Both the position numbers and the translations under genes were made by a program. From contig NZ_FTOH01000009.1 of assembly GCF_900156675.1 (NCBI RefSeq), positions 1-64,000 on the forward strand: 64,000 bases of DNA. Direction: 5' to 3'. Shown here piece by piece: positions 41,329 to 50,103 of the stretch (the first letter of the stretch is position 1; each line of letters begins with the position of its first letter). Source of the DNA: Thalassolituus maritimus. Lineage in GTDB: Bacteria > Pseudomonadota > Gammaproteobacteria > Pseudomonadales > Oceanobacteraceae. The notes below the pieces were generated by a model. The model worked only from the letters and a program-made list of their open reading frames with translations. It did no database searches and was not told where the DNA came from.

Positions 41329-43050
41329 TCAGATGATGTAGTTGTCATTACTCTTCTCCGGTATTGAATGGCCGAGTGCTGACATGGCATCACTGATAGT
41401 GAAGAAAACCTGCCCGGGCCTAATTTTTTCAGCCAGGTGAGTTTTACTCAGTTGATCCATAACAGGCCCTTTAAATTCTGCCAGATGCAGAACAACCGAT
41501 CGCTCCTTCAAGCGACTGTTGAGAAGCTCGAGTGCTTCAAGGCCGCAGTAGTCAATGTGGTTGATCGCGGTGCCAACCAAAACAACGTGGCGGATATCAG
41601 GCCGGCGCGCGACTCGCTCCAGGACGTAGTCAATCAGGTAGTCGCTATTAGCAAAATACAGGTTTTCGTCGACGCGAATCAAAGTGACGCCGGGGATAGT
41701 CTCAACAGAATGTCGCAAAACATTTCGGAATTGCTGTGTACGGGGCAGACGACCAATCTCTGCAATATGGGGCTGACTGGTGCGGCGCAGATAAATCACG
41801 AGGGAAACAGCGACCCCTGCAATAATCCCGCTTTCTGCATCGACGACAATGACAAGTGCAAACGTAGTTAACCAGACGATGCCGTCACTACGTTGAAAAT
41901 TCCACGCATTCAGCCCATCGCGCCAGCGAAAAAGAGGCCAGGTAGCGACAACGATTAAGGCGCCCAATGCCGCGTGGGGCAAGTGTTGAAACCAGCTGCC
42001 GGCAATGAGACAAACAAGGGTCATAAAAACAAAGGTGAAGATGGCTGCCCACTGACTTAATGCGCCCGCTGACTGCATCACCATACTGCGACCAAAGCCT
42101 CCTGCCACAGGCATCGCATGACTGATGGCTGCCGCGACGTTGGCAGTTCCCAGTGCCAGCAATTCTTGATTGGGCCTGATGCGGTTGGTTTGCTCCCGAG
42201 CCATAGTGTTTGAGATGGAGAGGCTTTCAAGAAAAATGATCAGGGCAAGTACACCTGATGGGATCACTAAGGCTTGCCAGTCGAGATCCGTGATTGCGGG
42301 CAAGGACAGCGCTGGAAAACCGGATGGAACGGCGCCAACGGTCGCCAGCGGTGGGTTGAGAACCAGCACCAGCAGCGTGCCAGTGGTAACCAGCACCAGT
42401 GGTCCGGCTCGGTTTGCCAGAGTGCGCAGAGCATCGGGTAACGCAAAGCGTGCCGTAACCGCAGGAATGAACTTTTGCCAGAAGGTGAGCAGGGCTACAC
42501 CTGCCAGTGCCGTGATAAGAGGCCAGAGCGCGATTTCCCGCCAATGCTCAACAGTGAAGGCAGCAGGGCTCCAGCCAGACCCGCCTCTGGGCATATCAAG
42601 CCCTGTAAAATACTTAAGCTGACTGAGGATGATCACAATGGCTGCGGCGCTGGTGAATCCGGAAATCACCGAATGGCTGATAAATGAAGTCCAGGAACCC
42701 AGACCGATGGCAAAGAAGATAAATAGCCAGGCGCCGGTCATGCCCGCAAGCAAGGTGGCATAAGCGTGATAGTCAGAGGCATCAGGGCTGACTATGCCGT
42801 GGAGCGAGCTGAGCGTCATAAGTGAAATAATGGCAACCGGGCCGACCGCAAGTGTCGGACTGGAGCCCAGAACGGCGTATGCCAGTAACGGCAACAGGGA
42901 AGAAAACAATCCAGCCTCGGGTGGTAGCCCGGCCAGAAAGGCGTACGCCAGCGCTTGTGGAACCAGCATAACCGCGACGACCAGACCGGCGATAAAGTCC
43001 GGCAGCAGGCCCTGGCGGGGGAGCGGATAAAGCGTATTACGGATCTTCAC
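41329..43050 (-). CDS. SulP-family anion transporter with STAS domain
   Basis: This 573-residue inner-membrane protein has about 12-14 helices and a C-terminal STAS domain (about 435-560). The N-terminal signature is VAVMLVPQALAYAFLAGLPP, and the STAS part contains HIDYCGLEALELLN. SulP proteins carry sulfate, bicarbonate or dicarboxylates. Overlap by 14 bases with the ArsR-type regulator gene and the divergent persulfide dioxygenase gene make sulfate or another sulfur oxyanion the likely substrate. Confidence 0.9.
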   Translation of the reverse strand: MKIRNTLYPLPRQGLLPDFIAGLVVAVMLVPQALAYAFLAGLPPEAGLFSSLLPLLAYAVLGSSPTLAVGPVAIISLMTLSSLHGIVSPDASDYHAYATLLAGMTGAWLFIFFAIGLGSWTSFISHSVISGFTSAAAIVIILSQLKYFTGLDMPRGGSGWSPAAFTVEHWREIALWPLITALAGVALLTFWQKFIPAVTARFALPDALRTLANRAGPLVLVTTGTLLVLVLNPPLATVGAVPSGFPALSLPAITDLDWQALVIPSGVLALIIFLESLSISNTMAREQTNRIRPNQELLALGTANVAAAISHAMPVAGGFGRSMVMQSAGALSQWAAIFTFVFMTLVCLIAGSWFQHLPHAALGALIVVATWPLFRWRDGLNAWNFQRSDGIVWLTTFALVIVVDAESGIIAGVAVSLVIYLRRTSQPHIAEIGRLPRTQQFRNVLRHSVETIPGVTLIRVDENLYFANSDYLIDYVLERVARRPDIRHVVLVGTAINHIDYCGLEALELLNSRLKERSVVLHLAEFKGPVMDQLSKTHLAEKIRPGQVFFTISDAMSALGHSIPEKSNDNYII

Positions 43051-43375
43051 TGCTCACGGGTCCGTACAGTTGGTTGAGAAGGGCAATAACGTCTGCAGCG
43101 CGCTGATCTCCTAGTCGATAAAACATGGACTGAGCCTCTCTGCGACAGGTGACGAGCTGCTCGTTGCGAAGCCAGGCGAGGTGCTGCGAAATGGCAGACT
43201 GGCTGAGAGGCAGCATACTGCACAATGCTGACACGGAAACTTCTCCGTTTCGCAGCGCGCAGAGAATACTGAGCCGGTGTTCGTTTGCCATGGCTTTGAG
43301 AAGGCGCACAGCTGCCGCTCGATTGTCACCGTGCCTGGTGCTGTTGCCGGAGCTAAAACGGTTGGCGGGTTGCAT
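43037..43375 (-). CDS. ArsR-family repressor, BigR/SqrR-like
   Basis: This 112-residue winged-helix protein has the ArsR HTH (LSQSAISQHLAWLRNEQLVTCRRE). The closest pattern is the BigR/SqrR/YgaV group of persulfide sensors, with C39 in HRLSILCALRNGE at the position of the first sensing Cys. The second sensing Cys, expected near the C-terminus in a LxxLYC-like context, is replaced by Gly in NQLYGPV; other cysteines are C52 and C77. It probably represses its own operon with SulP and the divergent dioxygenase gene. Overlap with the SulP gene indicates co-translation. Confidence 0.82.
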   Translation of the reverse strand: MQPANRFSSGNSTRHGDNRAAAVRLLKAMANEHRLSILCALRNGEVSVSALCSMLPLSQSAISQHLAWLRNEQLVTCRREAQSMFYRLGDQRAADVIALLNQLYGPVSSEDP

Positions 43376-43477
43376 GGAGGTTGACCTCGTACGCGACTGG
43401 ATATTTATCCTTCATTGCTGGATGAGAATATTCTAATATAATAATTCCATCAAGGTCAGTCTCAGAGCGGGGAATAT
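43376..43477. promoter_or_regulatory. Divergent promoter region with AT-rich palindrome
   Basis: The 102-base gap between the ArsR-type gene and the MBL gene contains GAGAATATTCTAATATAATA around 43425-43444, including the perfect palindrome GAATATTC. BigR operators in other bacteria are AT-rich palindromes of this character. It would allow one repressor to control both directions. Confidence 0.5.
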
Positions 43478-44344
43478 ATGAGTCATACTATTCAGAGTTA
43501 CATCCATGAAGACACATCGACCTTCACGCACCTGCTGGTAGATTCCGGTTCGCGCACCTGTGCAATTATAGACCCTGTGCTGGGCTACGACCCGAAATCG
43601 GGCAAAACAGATACCGCCTTTATCGATCACATCCTGAGCGATATTGAGTGTCGTGACCTGGATCTTCAATTGATTCTGGAAACTCATGCGCATGCAGATC
43701 ACCTGACATCGGCCGCCTACATACGCGAAAAAACCGGGGCGAGTATTGTTATTGGACAGAAGATCAAAGGTATTCAGAAGACCTTTGCCTCGATTTTCAA
43801 CGAAGGTGCTACTTTCAGACCCGATGGTTCTCAGTTTGATATTCTTCTCGGTGATGGGGCTGAGTTGATGCTGGGTGATACCCGCATTAAGAGTATGGCG
43901 ACACCCGGCCACACACCTGCATGCGCGAGTTACCTGATTGATGATACCGACGTATTTGTCGGTGATACTTTATTTATGCCTGATGTCGGTACGGCACGTT
44001 GCGACTTTCCTGGCGGTGATGCAGGAACCCTCTACGATTCAATCCGCAAGTTGCTATCTCTTGGCGACGATGTGTTATTGCATATGTGTCACGACTATCC
44101 TCCTGAGTCACGGACTGAGTTACGTAGCGCTGTGACTGTTGGTGAACAACGCCGGGATAATATTCATGTCAGCGATGATCACAGCCGCGACGATTTCATC
44201 AGCATGCGTACTAAGCGCGACAGGGGGCTGGCGATGCCGCGTCTGATTTTCCCGTCTTTACAGGTAAATATCCGCGCCGGTGACTTTCCAGCCCCGGAAA
44301 ATAACGGAGTCATCTACCTGAAAGTGCCGCTCAATCAGTTCTGA
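43478..44344 (+). CDS. MBL-fold persulfide dioxygenase, Blh-like
   Basis: This 288-residue metallo-beta-lactamase-fold protein oxidises glutathione persulfide or a related persulfide to sulfite. Metal ligands are in ETHAHADHLTS (H70, H72, D74, H75), TPGHTP (H145) and VGDTLF (D163). GTARCDFPGGDAGTLYDS near 171-188 is typical of the BigR-controlled Blh group, where the Arg binds the substrate. It is divergent from the ArsR-SulP unit, which supports a sulfide-detoxification role: the dioxygenase makes sulfite and the SulP protein may move the oxyanion. Confidence 0.85.
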   Translation: MSHTIQSYIHEDTSTFTHLLVDSGSRTCAIIDPVLGYDPKSGKTDTAFIDHILSDIECRDLDLQLILETHAHADHLTSAAYIREKTGASIVIGQKIKGIQKTFASIFNEGATFRPDGSQFDILLGDGAELMLGDTRIKSMATPGHTPACASYLIDDTDVFVGDTLFMPDVGTARCDFPGGDAGTLYDSIRKLLSLGDDVLLHMCHDYPPESRTELRSAVTVGEQRRDNIHVSDDHSRDDFISMRTKRDRGLAMPRLIFPSLQVNIRAGDFPAPENNGVIYLKVPLNQF

Positions 44345-44434
44345 CGTTGTTTTTGCGTCGCTGGAATTGGCATTTTATGCGGCTTCCGTTAGTCTGAGGT
44401 GAACAGCAGACGCTAACGCAATAAGGAAAACTTC

Positions 44435-44875
44435 ATGCTGGTGAACAACCGTTGGGTTCGTGCAGGCGGTAGCCTGAAGGAAAAGCCAATCAGTATTCAG
44501 TTCCGTGAGGACTGGCAGCTGGCAAAAGACTCGGGCCTGTATGGCTTATGCGTCCAGATCGCCTGGAACGCGGAAAGCCGTGACGAAAGCAGTGGTTTCC
44601 CTGCCACGGAAGAGCAGGCACGTATCGTGGCCTTCACAGAACAATTGCAGGCGCGCCTTGAACCCGAAGAAGACTCTGTTGTTGCCATGATGATCACTCA
44701 CGATGGGATCAATCAGTGGATCATCTACACCCGCGATCTCGAGCAGCTTAAAAAAGGCCTGGATGCAATCCCGACCGATAATGGCTTGTATCCGATCGAA
44801 GTCGTTGCCGACGAGGACCCTGATTGGGAAACCTTCATTCAGGTTCATGGGCGCATCACCAGCGAAGAAGCCTGA
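44435..44875 (+). CDS. DUF695-like protein
   Basis: The 146-residue protein has a central WIIYTRDLEQLKKGL and the ending VVADEDPDWETF, which fit the DUF695/RraB-like fold. RraB binds RNase E, but this member is not clearly RraB itself, and the role is unknown. AAGGA precedes the ATG. It converges on ylqF with 28 bases between. Confidence 0.55.
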   Translation: MLVNNRWVRAGGSLKEKPISIQFREDWQLAKDSGLYGLCVQIAWNAESRDESSGFPATEEQARIVAFTEQLQARLEPEEDSVVAMMITHDGINQWIIYTRDLEQLKKGLDAIPTDNGLYPIEVVADEDPDWETFIQVHGRITSEEA

Positions 44876-44903
44876 ACCGAACATCAGATCGGCACGACAG
44901 AGA

Positions 44904-45839
44904 TTATTCGCTGTGGTGCCGCTTTCCGCGTGACTCCTCTTTGGCTGCAGCTTCTCTGGCAGCCGCTGCTTCCTCTTTCTGGCGCTCAATTTCTTCTGAT
45001 TCGACCTGAATCATCGCCGGCGTTTCCATACTGATACGTCCGATTTTACCGGCGCGTAACTCGTGCAATACGATCTCTGACGCTTTGTGCAGGTCGACGA
45101 CACCGCCCGCGCGCAGGCAGCCGCGCTTGGCCGCAATCGTATTCAGCAATTGCTCGGCATTTTCTGGGGTTTCTTTCAGCTTAAAGCGCGCCGTCAGTTC
45201 TTTTTCATAGGCGCTACGCAGGTAATCCAGAGCGAACATGGCAACGTCGGTGTACTCAATCGCGGTATCTTTCACTGCGCCACTGGCAGCCAGACGGTAG
45301 CCGCTTAACTCGTTCTCGAATCTGGGCCAGAGAATTCCGGGCGTATCTGACAGGATGATGCCGTTTTTCAGATCAATCATCTGATTTGCTTTGGTGACAG
45401 CGGGTTCATTCCCAGTCCGGGCGATGTAGCGCCCGGCCAGAGCATTGATCAGGGTCGATTTACCCACATTAGGAATCCCCATAATCATCACCCGCACTGC
45501 GCGGTTTTTATCCAGCTGCGCCTGACCGACCTTCTTCGCCAGCGCAATCAGCTGCTTAACTTGCTTCCGGTCTTCGGCAACCATGGGCAGAGCCTGTGTC
45601 TGGGCCTGCTCTGAGAAATGACTGACCCAGGCGGCTGTCGTGGAAGGATCTGCGAGATCCGCTTTATTCAGCACCTTGATCGTTGGCTTGTCGCCACGCA
45701 ATTCGTTGACGAGAGGGTTGGTGCTGGAGAAGGGCAGACGAGCGTCCAGAACTTCGATGACCAGATCGATGTCTGGCATCGCCTCGCTAATTTTTTTGCG
45801 GGCTTTGTTCATGTGCCCGGGGAACCAGTTAATGGCCAT
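44904..45839 (-). CDS. ylqF: Ribosome biogenesis GTPase YlqF/RbgA
   Basis: This 311-residue protein has a circularly permuted GTPase domain in the order G4 (NKADL), G1 (GIPNVGKST) and G3 (DTPG), as in the YlqF/YawG family. RbgA helps late assembly of the large ribosomal subunit. The first 15 residues, NWFPGHMNKARKKI, are diagnostic. The C-terminal 30 residues are rich in Glu, Ala and Lys, an extension beyond the family core. It is monocistronic. Confidence 0.93.
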   Translation of the reverse strand: MAINWFPGHMNKARKKISEAMPDIDLVIEVLDARLPFSSTNPLVNELRGDKPTIKVLNKADLADPSTTAAWVSHFSEQAQTQALPMVAEDRKQVKQLIALAKKVGQAQLDKNRAVRVMIMGIPNVGKSTLINALAGRYIARTGNEPAVTKANQMIDLKNGIILSDTPGILWPRFENELSGYRLAASGAVKDTAIEYTDVAMFALDYLRSAYEKELTARFKLKETPENAEQLLNTIAAKRGCLRAGGVVDLHKASEIVLHELRAGKIGRISMETPAMIQVESEEIERQKEEAAAAREAAAKEESRGKRHHSE

Positions 45840-45976
45840 TGTGCGCTATCCCGATTGACGTTCGCTCAAGAAAGCGACACATTGTAATGCATGGCAGTGC
45901 AAGAGTAACCTTCCTCTGATTGTCATAATCAGGTGATAAAAAGCATTGCTAAGGATGATGGGATTGGAGACAACCT

Positions 45977-46168
45977 ATGGATCTTTTGCCTGTAGACATT
46001 ATTGATACTGCGCGCAAGCAGGGCAGACACGCGTCAGCAACCGTTTCTGGACGTCGGCGTGAAGGGTTTTTACTTGGAAATCGCTTTGTCTTTTCGGATC
46101 AGAGTGAAGTGCTCTGGATGCAAGCGGGCCCGGGTGAATTCCGGGAATTGAAGATCTGGCGTAAATAG
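45977..46168 (+). CDS. Small hypothetical protein (63 residues)
   Basis: The product is basic and has the pattern ASATVSGRRREGFLLGNRFVFSD and EVLWMQAGPGEFRELK, which suggests one small beta domain. GGAG precedes the ATG. No family was recognised. It converges on the gene at 46278, and two hairpins lie between. Confidence 0.5.
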   Translation: MDLLPVDIIDTARKQGRHASATVSGRRREGFLLGNRFVFSDQSEVLWMQAGPGEFRELKIWRK

Positions 46169-46201
46169 CCAGCCTGGCTCGGTAAGAGTTGAGGTAACAG
46201 T

Positions 46202-46249
46202 CGGCAGATTCTGCCGTGAATTCCAGGCCGCCCAGTAAAGATGGGCGGC
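46202..46249. terminator. Two hairpins between convergent genes
   Basis: CGGCAGattCTGCCG (46202-46216) and GCCGCCCA, loop GTAAAGA, TGGGCGGC (46227-46249) are perfect stems of 6 and 8 bp. No long T run follows, so termination is inferred from position. Confidence 0.55.
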
Positions 46250-46277
46250 ACAGTGTCTTTCGCGCTTATAGATCCGC

Positions 46278-46895
46278 TTATTCAGCGTTGGCGGTTTGTT
46301 GTTCCTCGTCGTACTCGTTTGCTGCTTCTGTCTGAGTTTCCAGTGCGGCAGGGGCCTTTTCGATCGCGCTGGTTTCAGGGTAGTGGGTCGATTCTTCATT
46401 ACTGCTGTCTTCAGCAGTAGCTTCAGGTGCTGTTGCCGGCTCTTCAGCCTGTGGCTTCGGTGTTTCCTGTTTGTTTGCCATAGAGGCTTCTTTCTCTGCC
46501 TGCTTGGCTGCCTTCTCGCGTTGCTTTTCTATTTTTGCGATCTGGCGATCCTGCTGTGTCCAATATCCGGTACGGAACTCGACATCACGCACACCGTTTT
46601 CTTCGGCGATGCTGTCTGCGATTGACTTGGCGGCATCGTCGGCATCGCGAGCCATCAGCTTACGTTCAGACGCATCAATACAGGAGAACAGATCCAGCAA
46701 TGCGCTTGAGAGTACTTCCTGGGCTACATCATCACGACCTTTGCGGAACCGACGTGCGATCATGCTCAGCATGGCAAGGTCGTTCGCATCGAGGCGCAGC
46801 TTCAGCTCTGCCAGAGAGAGTTCTTTCTCGCGTTGCTCACGCTCTTCTTCGTAATATTTTCCAATCAGGGCGTGGGTCTGTGTGGTCTCGGTCAT
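46278..46895 (-). CDS. Hypothetical protein with helical N-terminus and acidic tail
   Basis: The 205-residue protein starts MTETTQTHAL; ten further in-frame codons lie upstream, but the later Met fits better. Residues 15-75 are helical with an Arg/Lys segment (LSMIARRFRKGRDDV). The middle is a Lys-rich coiled coil (KIEKQREKAAKQAEKEA), and the last 70 residues are low-complexity Glu, Ala, Thr and Pro. I recognise no family. The basic coiled coil could bind nucleic acid or another protein. Confidence 0.55.
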   Translation of the reverse strand: MTETTQTHALIGKYYEEEREQREKELSLAELKLRLDANDLAMLSMIARRFRKGRDDVAQEVLSSALLDLFSCIDASERKLMARDADDAAKSIADSIAEENGVRDVEFRTGYWTQQDRQIAKIEKQREKAAKQAEKEASMANKQETPKPQAEEPATAPEATAEDSSNEESTHYPETSAIEKAPAALETQTEAANEYDEEQQTANAE

Positions 46896-47012
46896 GGTTG
46901 AAGGCGTCCGTAAAGTAATTCGCAAAACGCGTACTTTAGCGATAACCCCTCTTGGTGTGCAACTGCGGGATAGTCGTTTATGATAGGCCTAATCTAAGTA
47001 GTCAGGTGATGT

Positions 47013-47330
47013 ATGAGTCAGGAGCGCACAGCACAGCTAATCGAACAGAAATTATCGATGCTCGAACCTAAGTTTTTGCGGATAGACAACGAAAGTCATA
47101 TGCACTCCGGCCCGGCCACAGATTCCCATTTTAAGGTGACTCTGGTGTCCTCAGCCTTTGATGGCGTGCGTACAGTGGCTCGTCATCAGAAGGTCTACGG
47201 CATTCTCAGCGATGAATTGGCTGGGCCCGTTCACGCACTCTCCCTTCATCTCCATACTCCAGAAGAATGGCAGACAGATTCAACCATTCCCGATTCTCCC
47301 GCGTGCATGGGGGGCAGTAAGCATGATTGA
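47013..47330 (+). CDS. bolA: BolA-family protein
   Basis: This 105-residue protein is BolA-like, with SMLEPKFLRIDNESHMHSGP and ESHFKV-type VTLVSSAFDG and RHQKVYGIL. BolA proteins pair with monothiol glutaredoxins in Fe-S trafficking and affect cell shape and stress response; both conserved His of the cluster-binding face (SHMHSG and RHQ) are present. Its stop overlaps the START gene by eight bases, indicating an operon. Confidence 0.93.
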   Translation: MSQERTAQLIEQKLSMLEPKFLRIDNESHMHSGPATDSHFKVTLVSSAFDGVRTVARHQKVYGILSDELAGPVHALSLHLHTPEEWQTDSTIPDSPACMGGSKHD

Positions 47331-47979
47331 TAGATTGATCGGGTTTGCGCTGGCTACTACGGCATTGGTGTTCACATCGGTGGCTGCTGCCGGTGATTGG
47401 GAAGAAGTGGCGTATGATAAAGACGAAGATATCCGCGTATATACCCGCTACGTCGAAGGCTCCGATATGAAAGCGTTTAAAGGCGTCACAACGCTTGAAA
47501 GTACAGTAACGGCGCCGGTTGCTCTGCTACAGGATGTTAAACGCGCTCATGAGTGGGTGTTTAATTGCAAGGCAATGGACCTGATTGAAGAGATAGCACC
47601 AAATAACGCTACCTACTACACAGTGACGTCTATGCCTTGGCCTGTGAAAAACCGAGATAACATCAGCGAGTCACTGGTGACACAGGACGCCAGCTCTGGC
47701 GTTGTCACAGTGACCATTCAGGCTCGCAATGACATTTTCCCGTCGAACGATGACCATGTCCGGATTCGTGAGCTGGATGCGACCTGGACGCTCGAACCGC
47801 AGGCGGAAGGTTTGTTAAAGGTGACGTACGAAGCACATGCCGATCCTGGTGGTGGCTTACCGTCCTGGTTGGTGAATAGCTTTGTCGTTGAAGCACCTCT
47901 GAATACTTTGCGTGATTTCCGCGAGCTGGTGGTTGATGAAAAATACCAGTCGGCCTCACGGGAATATATAACGCACTGA
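47323..47979 (+). CDS. Secreted START-domain protein
   Basis: The 218-residue product has a signal peptide (MIDRLIGFALATTALVFTSV, cleavage near AAA) and a START-like lipid-binding domain with EDIRVYTRYVEGSDMKAFKG, MPWPVKNRDNI and EAHADPGGGLPSWLVN. Bacterial members are periplasmic and probably bind lipids or hydrophobic ligands. The frame is open far upstream, inside bolA, but the ATG at 47323 gives the signal peptide. It overlaps bolA by eight bases. Confidence 0.85.
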   Translation: MIDRLIGFALATTALVFTSVAAAGDWEEVAYDKDEDIRVYTRYVEGSDMKAFKGVTTLESTVTAPVALLQDVKRAHEWVFNCKAMDLIEEIAPNNATYYTVTSMPWPVKNRDNISESLVTQDASSGVVTVTIQARNDIFPSNDDHVRIRELDATWTLEPQAEGLLKVTYEAHADPGGGLPSWLVNSFVVEAPLNTLRDFRELVVDEKYQSASREYITH

Positions 47980-48064
47980 TTTAAAAAGGCTTTTTTAGCT
48001 TTGTAATATTGCTGTCATAAAAGTCAGGTACTCTCCGCCGCTGGTGAATAGAGTAGTACCTACT

Positions 48065-49435
48065 ATGCGCATTTTCGTAATTGTCACAGCACTGTTGTTA
48101 TCTTTCGCGGGCCTGCCGTCTCTGGCACAGCAGCCGGAGTCGCTTTTCAGCGATATTTCCTCTGGGCGTTATCAGCATCTTTTCCGTATTGATGGCTCCA
48201 ACACCATTGGTGCAGAGCTTGGTCCTGCTTTAGCTGAAGCCTGGCTGACCAGTCACGGTGCCAGCCAGTTATCCCGCGTTCCTATGGCGGAGAATGAGAC
48301 CCGTATTACAGGCTACCTCGATAGTGTTGGTTCTCATGTGATTATCGATATCGCCGCCCACGGTTCAGGCACCGGGTTTAAAGCCCTGTCTAAGGGGCTG
48401 ACCGACATTGCCGCCGCGTCTCGTCCGGTAAAAGCCAGCGAAGCGGCGATGATACCAACGGCGGACCTGACCAGTGTTGAAAGTGAACATATTGTTGGCA
48501 TCGATGGTCTGGCCATCATCGTTGATCCCTCAAACCCGATTAATGCGTTGAGCGTGGACGCTCTCCGCAATATTTTCTCAGGTCAGGTCGCTAACTGGAA
48601 AGAGGTGGGTGGTCCGGACATGCCAGTCAGTATCTTCGCACGTGATGACAAGTCGGGTACCTGGGATAGCTTCCGTCATATGGTATTAGGTAAGACTCCA
48701 CTGGCTGAGACTGCTGAGCGCTTTGAATCGAATAACGACCTTTCTGATCGGGTTAGCGGCGTTCGCGGCGCGATCGGATTTGTCGGCCTCCCTGCGGTGC
48801 GTCAATCGAAGCTGCTGTCGGTATCGGTGGGAGATGTAGCAGCGCTGGCGCCAGATCGCCTGACGGTTGCGACTGAGGATTATGCCTTGTCCCGTCGTTT
48901 ATACATGTACACCGCGGGTACATCAGATAACCCCTACGTACGAGACTTCCTGCGTTTTGTTGCGACCGAGGGGCAGGAGCAGGTGGCTGCGACAGGCTTT
49001 ATTTCACAGGACGTTTCTGCTGTTCGCCCAGAGAATACTGCCAGCTTGCCTTCAGAAATACGTCAGCGGGTTGAAGGCGCCTATCGCCTGAGTGTTAATT
49101 TCCGCTTCAAGGACGGTTCCGCCCGGCTAGATAACAAAGCCCAGCGTGACGTGGAGCGTCTTGTGAAGTATCTGAGTAACAACCCGGATGCTGATGTCAT
49201 GCTGTTCGGTTACGCGTCTGAAAGCGACGACCTGAATCGTGCTCACCTGTTGTCCAAGCATCGGGCCATGGCGGTCAGTCGGGCATTGAAGCAGGAGGCG
49301 CTCTATCCGGATGAGATTGATGGATTTGGTGCGGAGGCACCACTGGCGCGCATAGAAGGAAACGATGGCCGTCAGAAGAACAGCAGGGTGGAAGTCTGGA
49401 TTCGCCCGCCGCACTCAATCGCCGAAGCGCTGTAA
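48065..49435 (+). CDS. PstS-like phosphate-binding domain fused to an OmpA C-terminal domain
   Basis: This 456-residue secreted protein has a signal peptide (MRIFVIVTALLLSFAGLPSL, cleavage after LAQ). Residues about 35-320 form a type II periplasmic binding domain of the PstS class (RIDGSNTIGAEL, GSGTGFKALSKGLTDIAAASRP, FARDDKSGTWDSFRHMV). Residues about 335-450 form an OmpA-like peptidoglycan-binding domain ending SRVEVWIRP. The product may hold a phosphate-sensing or scavenging domain on the cell wall. GTG 48044 is an alternative start. No transporter genes are adjacent. Confidence 0.87.
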   Translation: MRIFVIVTALLLSFAGLPSLAQQPESLFSDISSGRYQHLFRIDGSNTIGAELGPALAEAWLTSHGASQLSRVPMAENETRITGYLDSVGSHVIIDIAAHGSGTGFKALSKGLTDIAAASRPVKASEAAMIPTADLTSVESEHIVGIDGLAIIVDPSNPINALSVDALRNIFSGQVANWKEVGGPDMPVSIFARDDKSGTWDSFRHMVLGKTPLAETAERFESNNDLSDRVSGVRGAIGFVGLPAVRQSKLLSVSVGDVAALAPDRLTVATEDYALSRRLYMYTAGTSDNPYVRDFLRFVATEGQEQVAATGFISQDVSAVRPENTASLPSEIRQRVEGAYRLSVNFRFKDGSARLDNKAQRDVERLVKYLSNNPDADVMLFGYASESDDLNRAHLLSKHRAMAVSRALKQEALYPDEIDGFGAEAPLARIEGNDGRQKNSRVEVWIRPPHSIAEAL

Positions 49436-49471
49436 CGCGCTTCGCGATTGGCCGGACGTCGCTCGGAAAGA

Positions 49472-50056
49472 TCAGGCGGCGCCGTGCATCATCAGATAAA
49501 GTTCGACGACTGCCGCAGGAATGTTGGCGCACATACGGTCGGACAGGTCAGCATCTTCATCGATATCCGCCATTTCTGGCTCTTCCATAAACAGCCCTGA
49601 TGCATACATGATCGGGAACAGGTGCTGAGCCACGATTTCTTCACGTTCGGCGTACCAGGCCTCTTCGTTCAGAAGAACGGCTGACATAAAGCCCATTGCC
49701 CAGCTTTCGAGTGGTGGTTCGTTTTCATCGTCGATCAATGTCAGATCCGTAGGGACGGGAAAGTCCTGACCGGAATCCAGCCACGCCTGTATCTCTTTCG
49801 ACAGCTGGCTCATCAGGGTATCAACTTCCTGACGTTCCGCTTTCGAGAAACCGGGCTGTGCTTCAAACGCACAATCCCATAGGGTTTGCTGGTCCATGCC
49901 AGAGGCACCCGAAGGGCCCGTCAGAAGGCCGGTAATGAAACCGTGTACAGCAAAGAAATCAAAGCTATCGTTGCGCTCTGCTTCGTCTTCAAGCAGAGTG
50001 CCGAGTCGTTCGAGTTCTTCTTCGGTAAGGGCTGGGATACTATTCAGATCAGTCAT
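49472..50056 (-). CDS. UPF0149/YecA-like protein
   Basis: The 194-residue acidic protein fits the YecA/YgfB group: FDFFAVHGFITGLLTGP, GMDQQTLWDCAF, ESWAMGFMSAV and FPIMYASGLF. It lacks the SEC-C zinc motif at the C-terminus. The function of this group is not well defined. It is divergent from the ygjP gene across 47 bases. Confidence 0.82.
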   Translation of the reverse strand: MTDLNSIPALTEEELERLGTLLEDEAERNDSFDFFAVHGFITGLLTGPSGASGMDQQTLWDCAFEAQPGFSKAERQEVDTLMSQLSKEIQAWLDSGQDFPVPTDLTLIDDENEPPLESWAMGFMSAVLLNEEAWYAEREEIVAQHLFPIMYASGLFMEEPEMADIDEDADLSDRMCANIPAAVVELYLMMHGAA

Positions 50057-50103
50057 ATATTCAGAAATCAGATTTACTTAATTCGGGCAATCGTATCAGG
50101 CTT

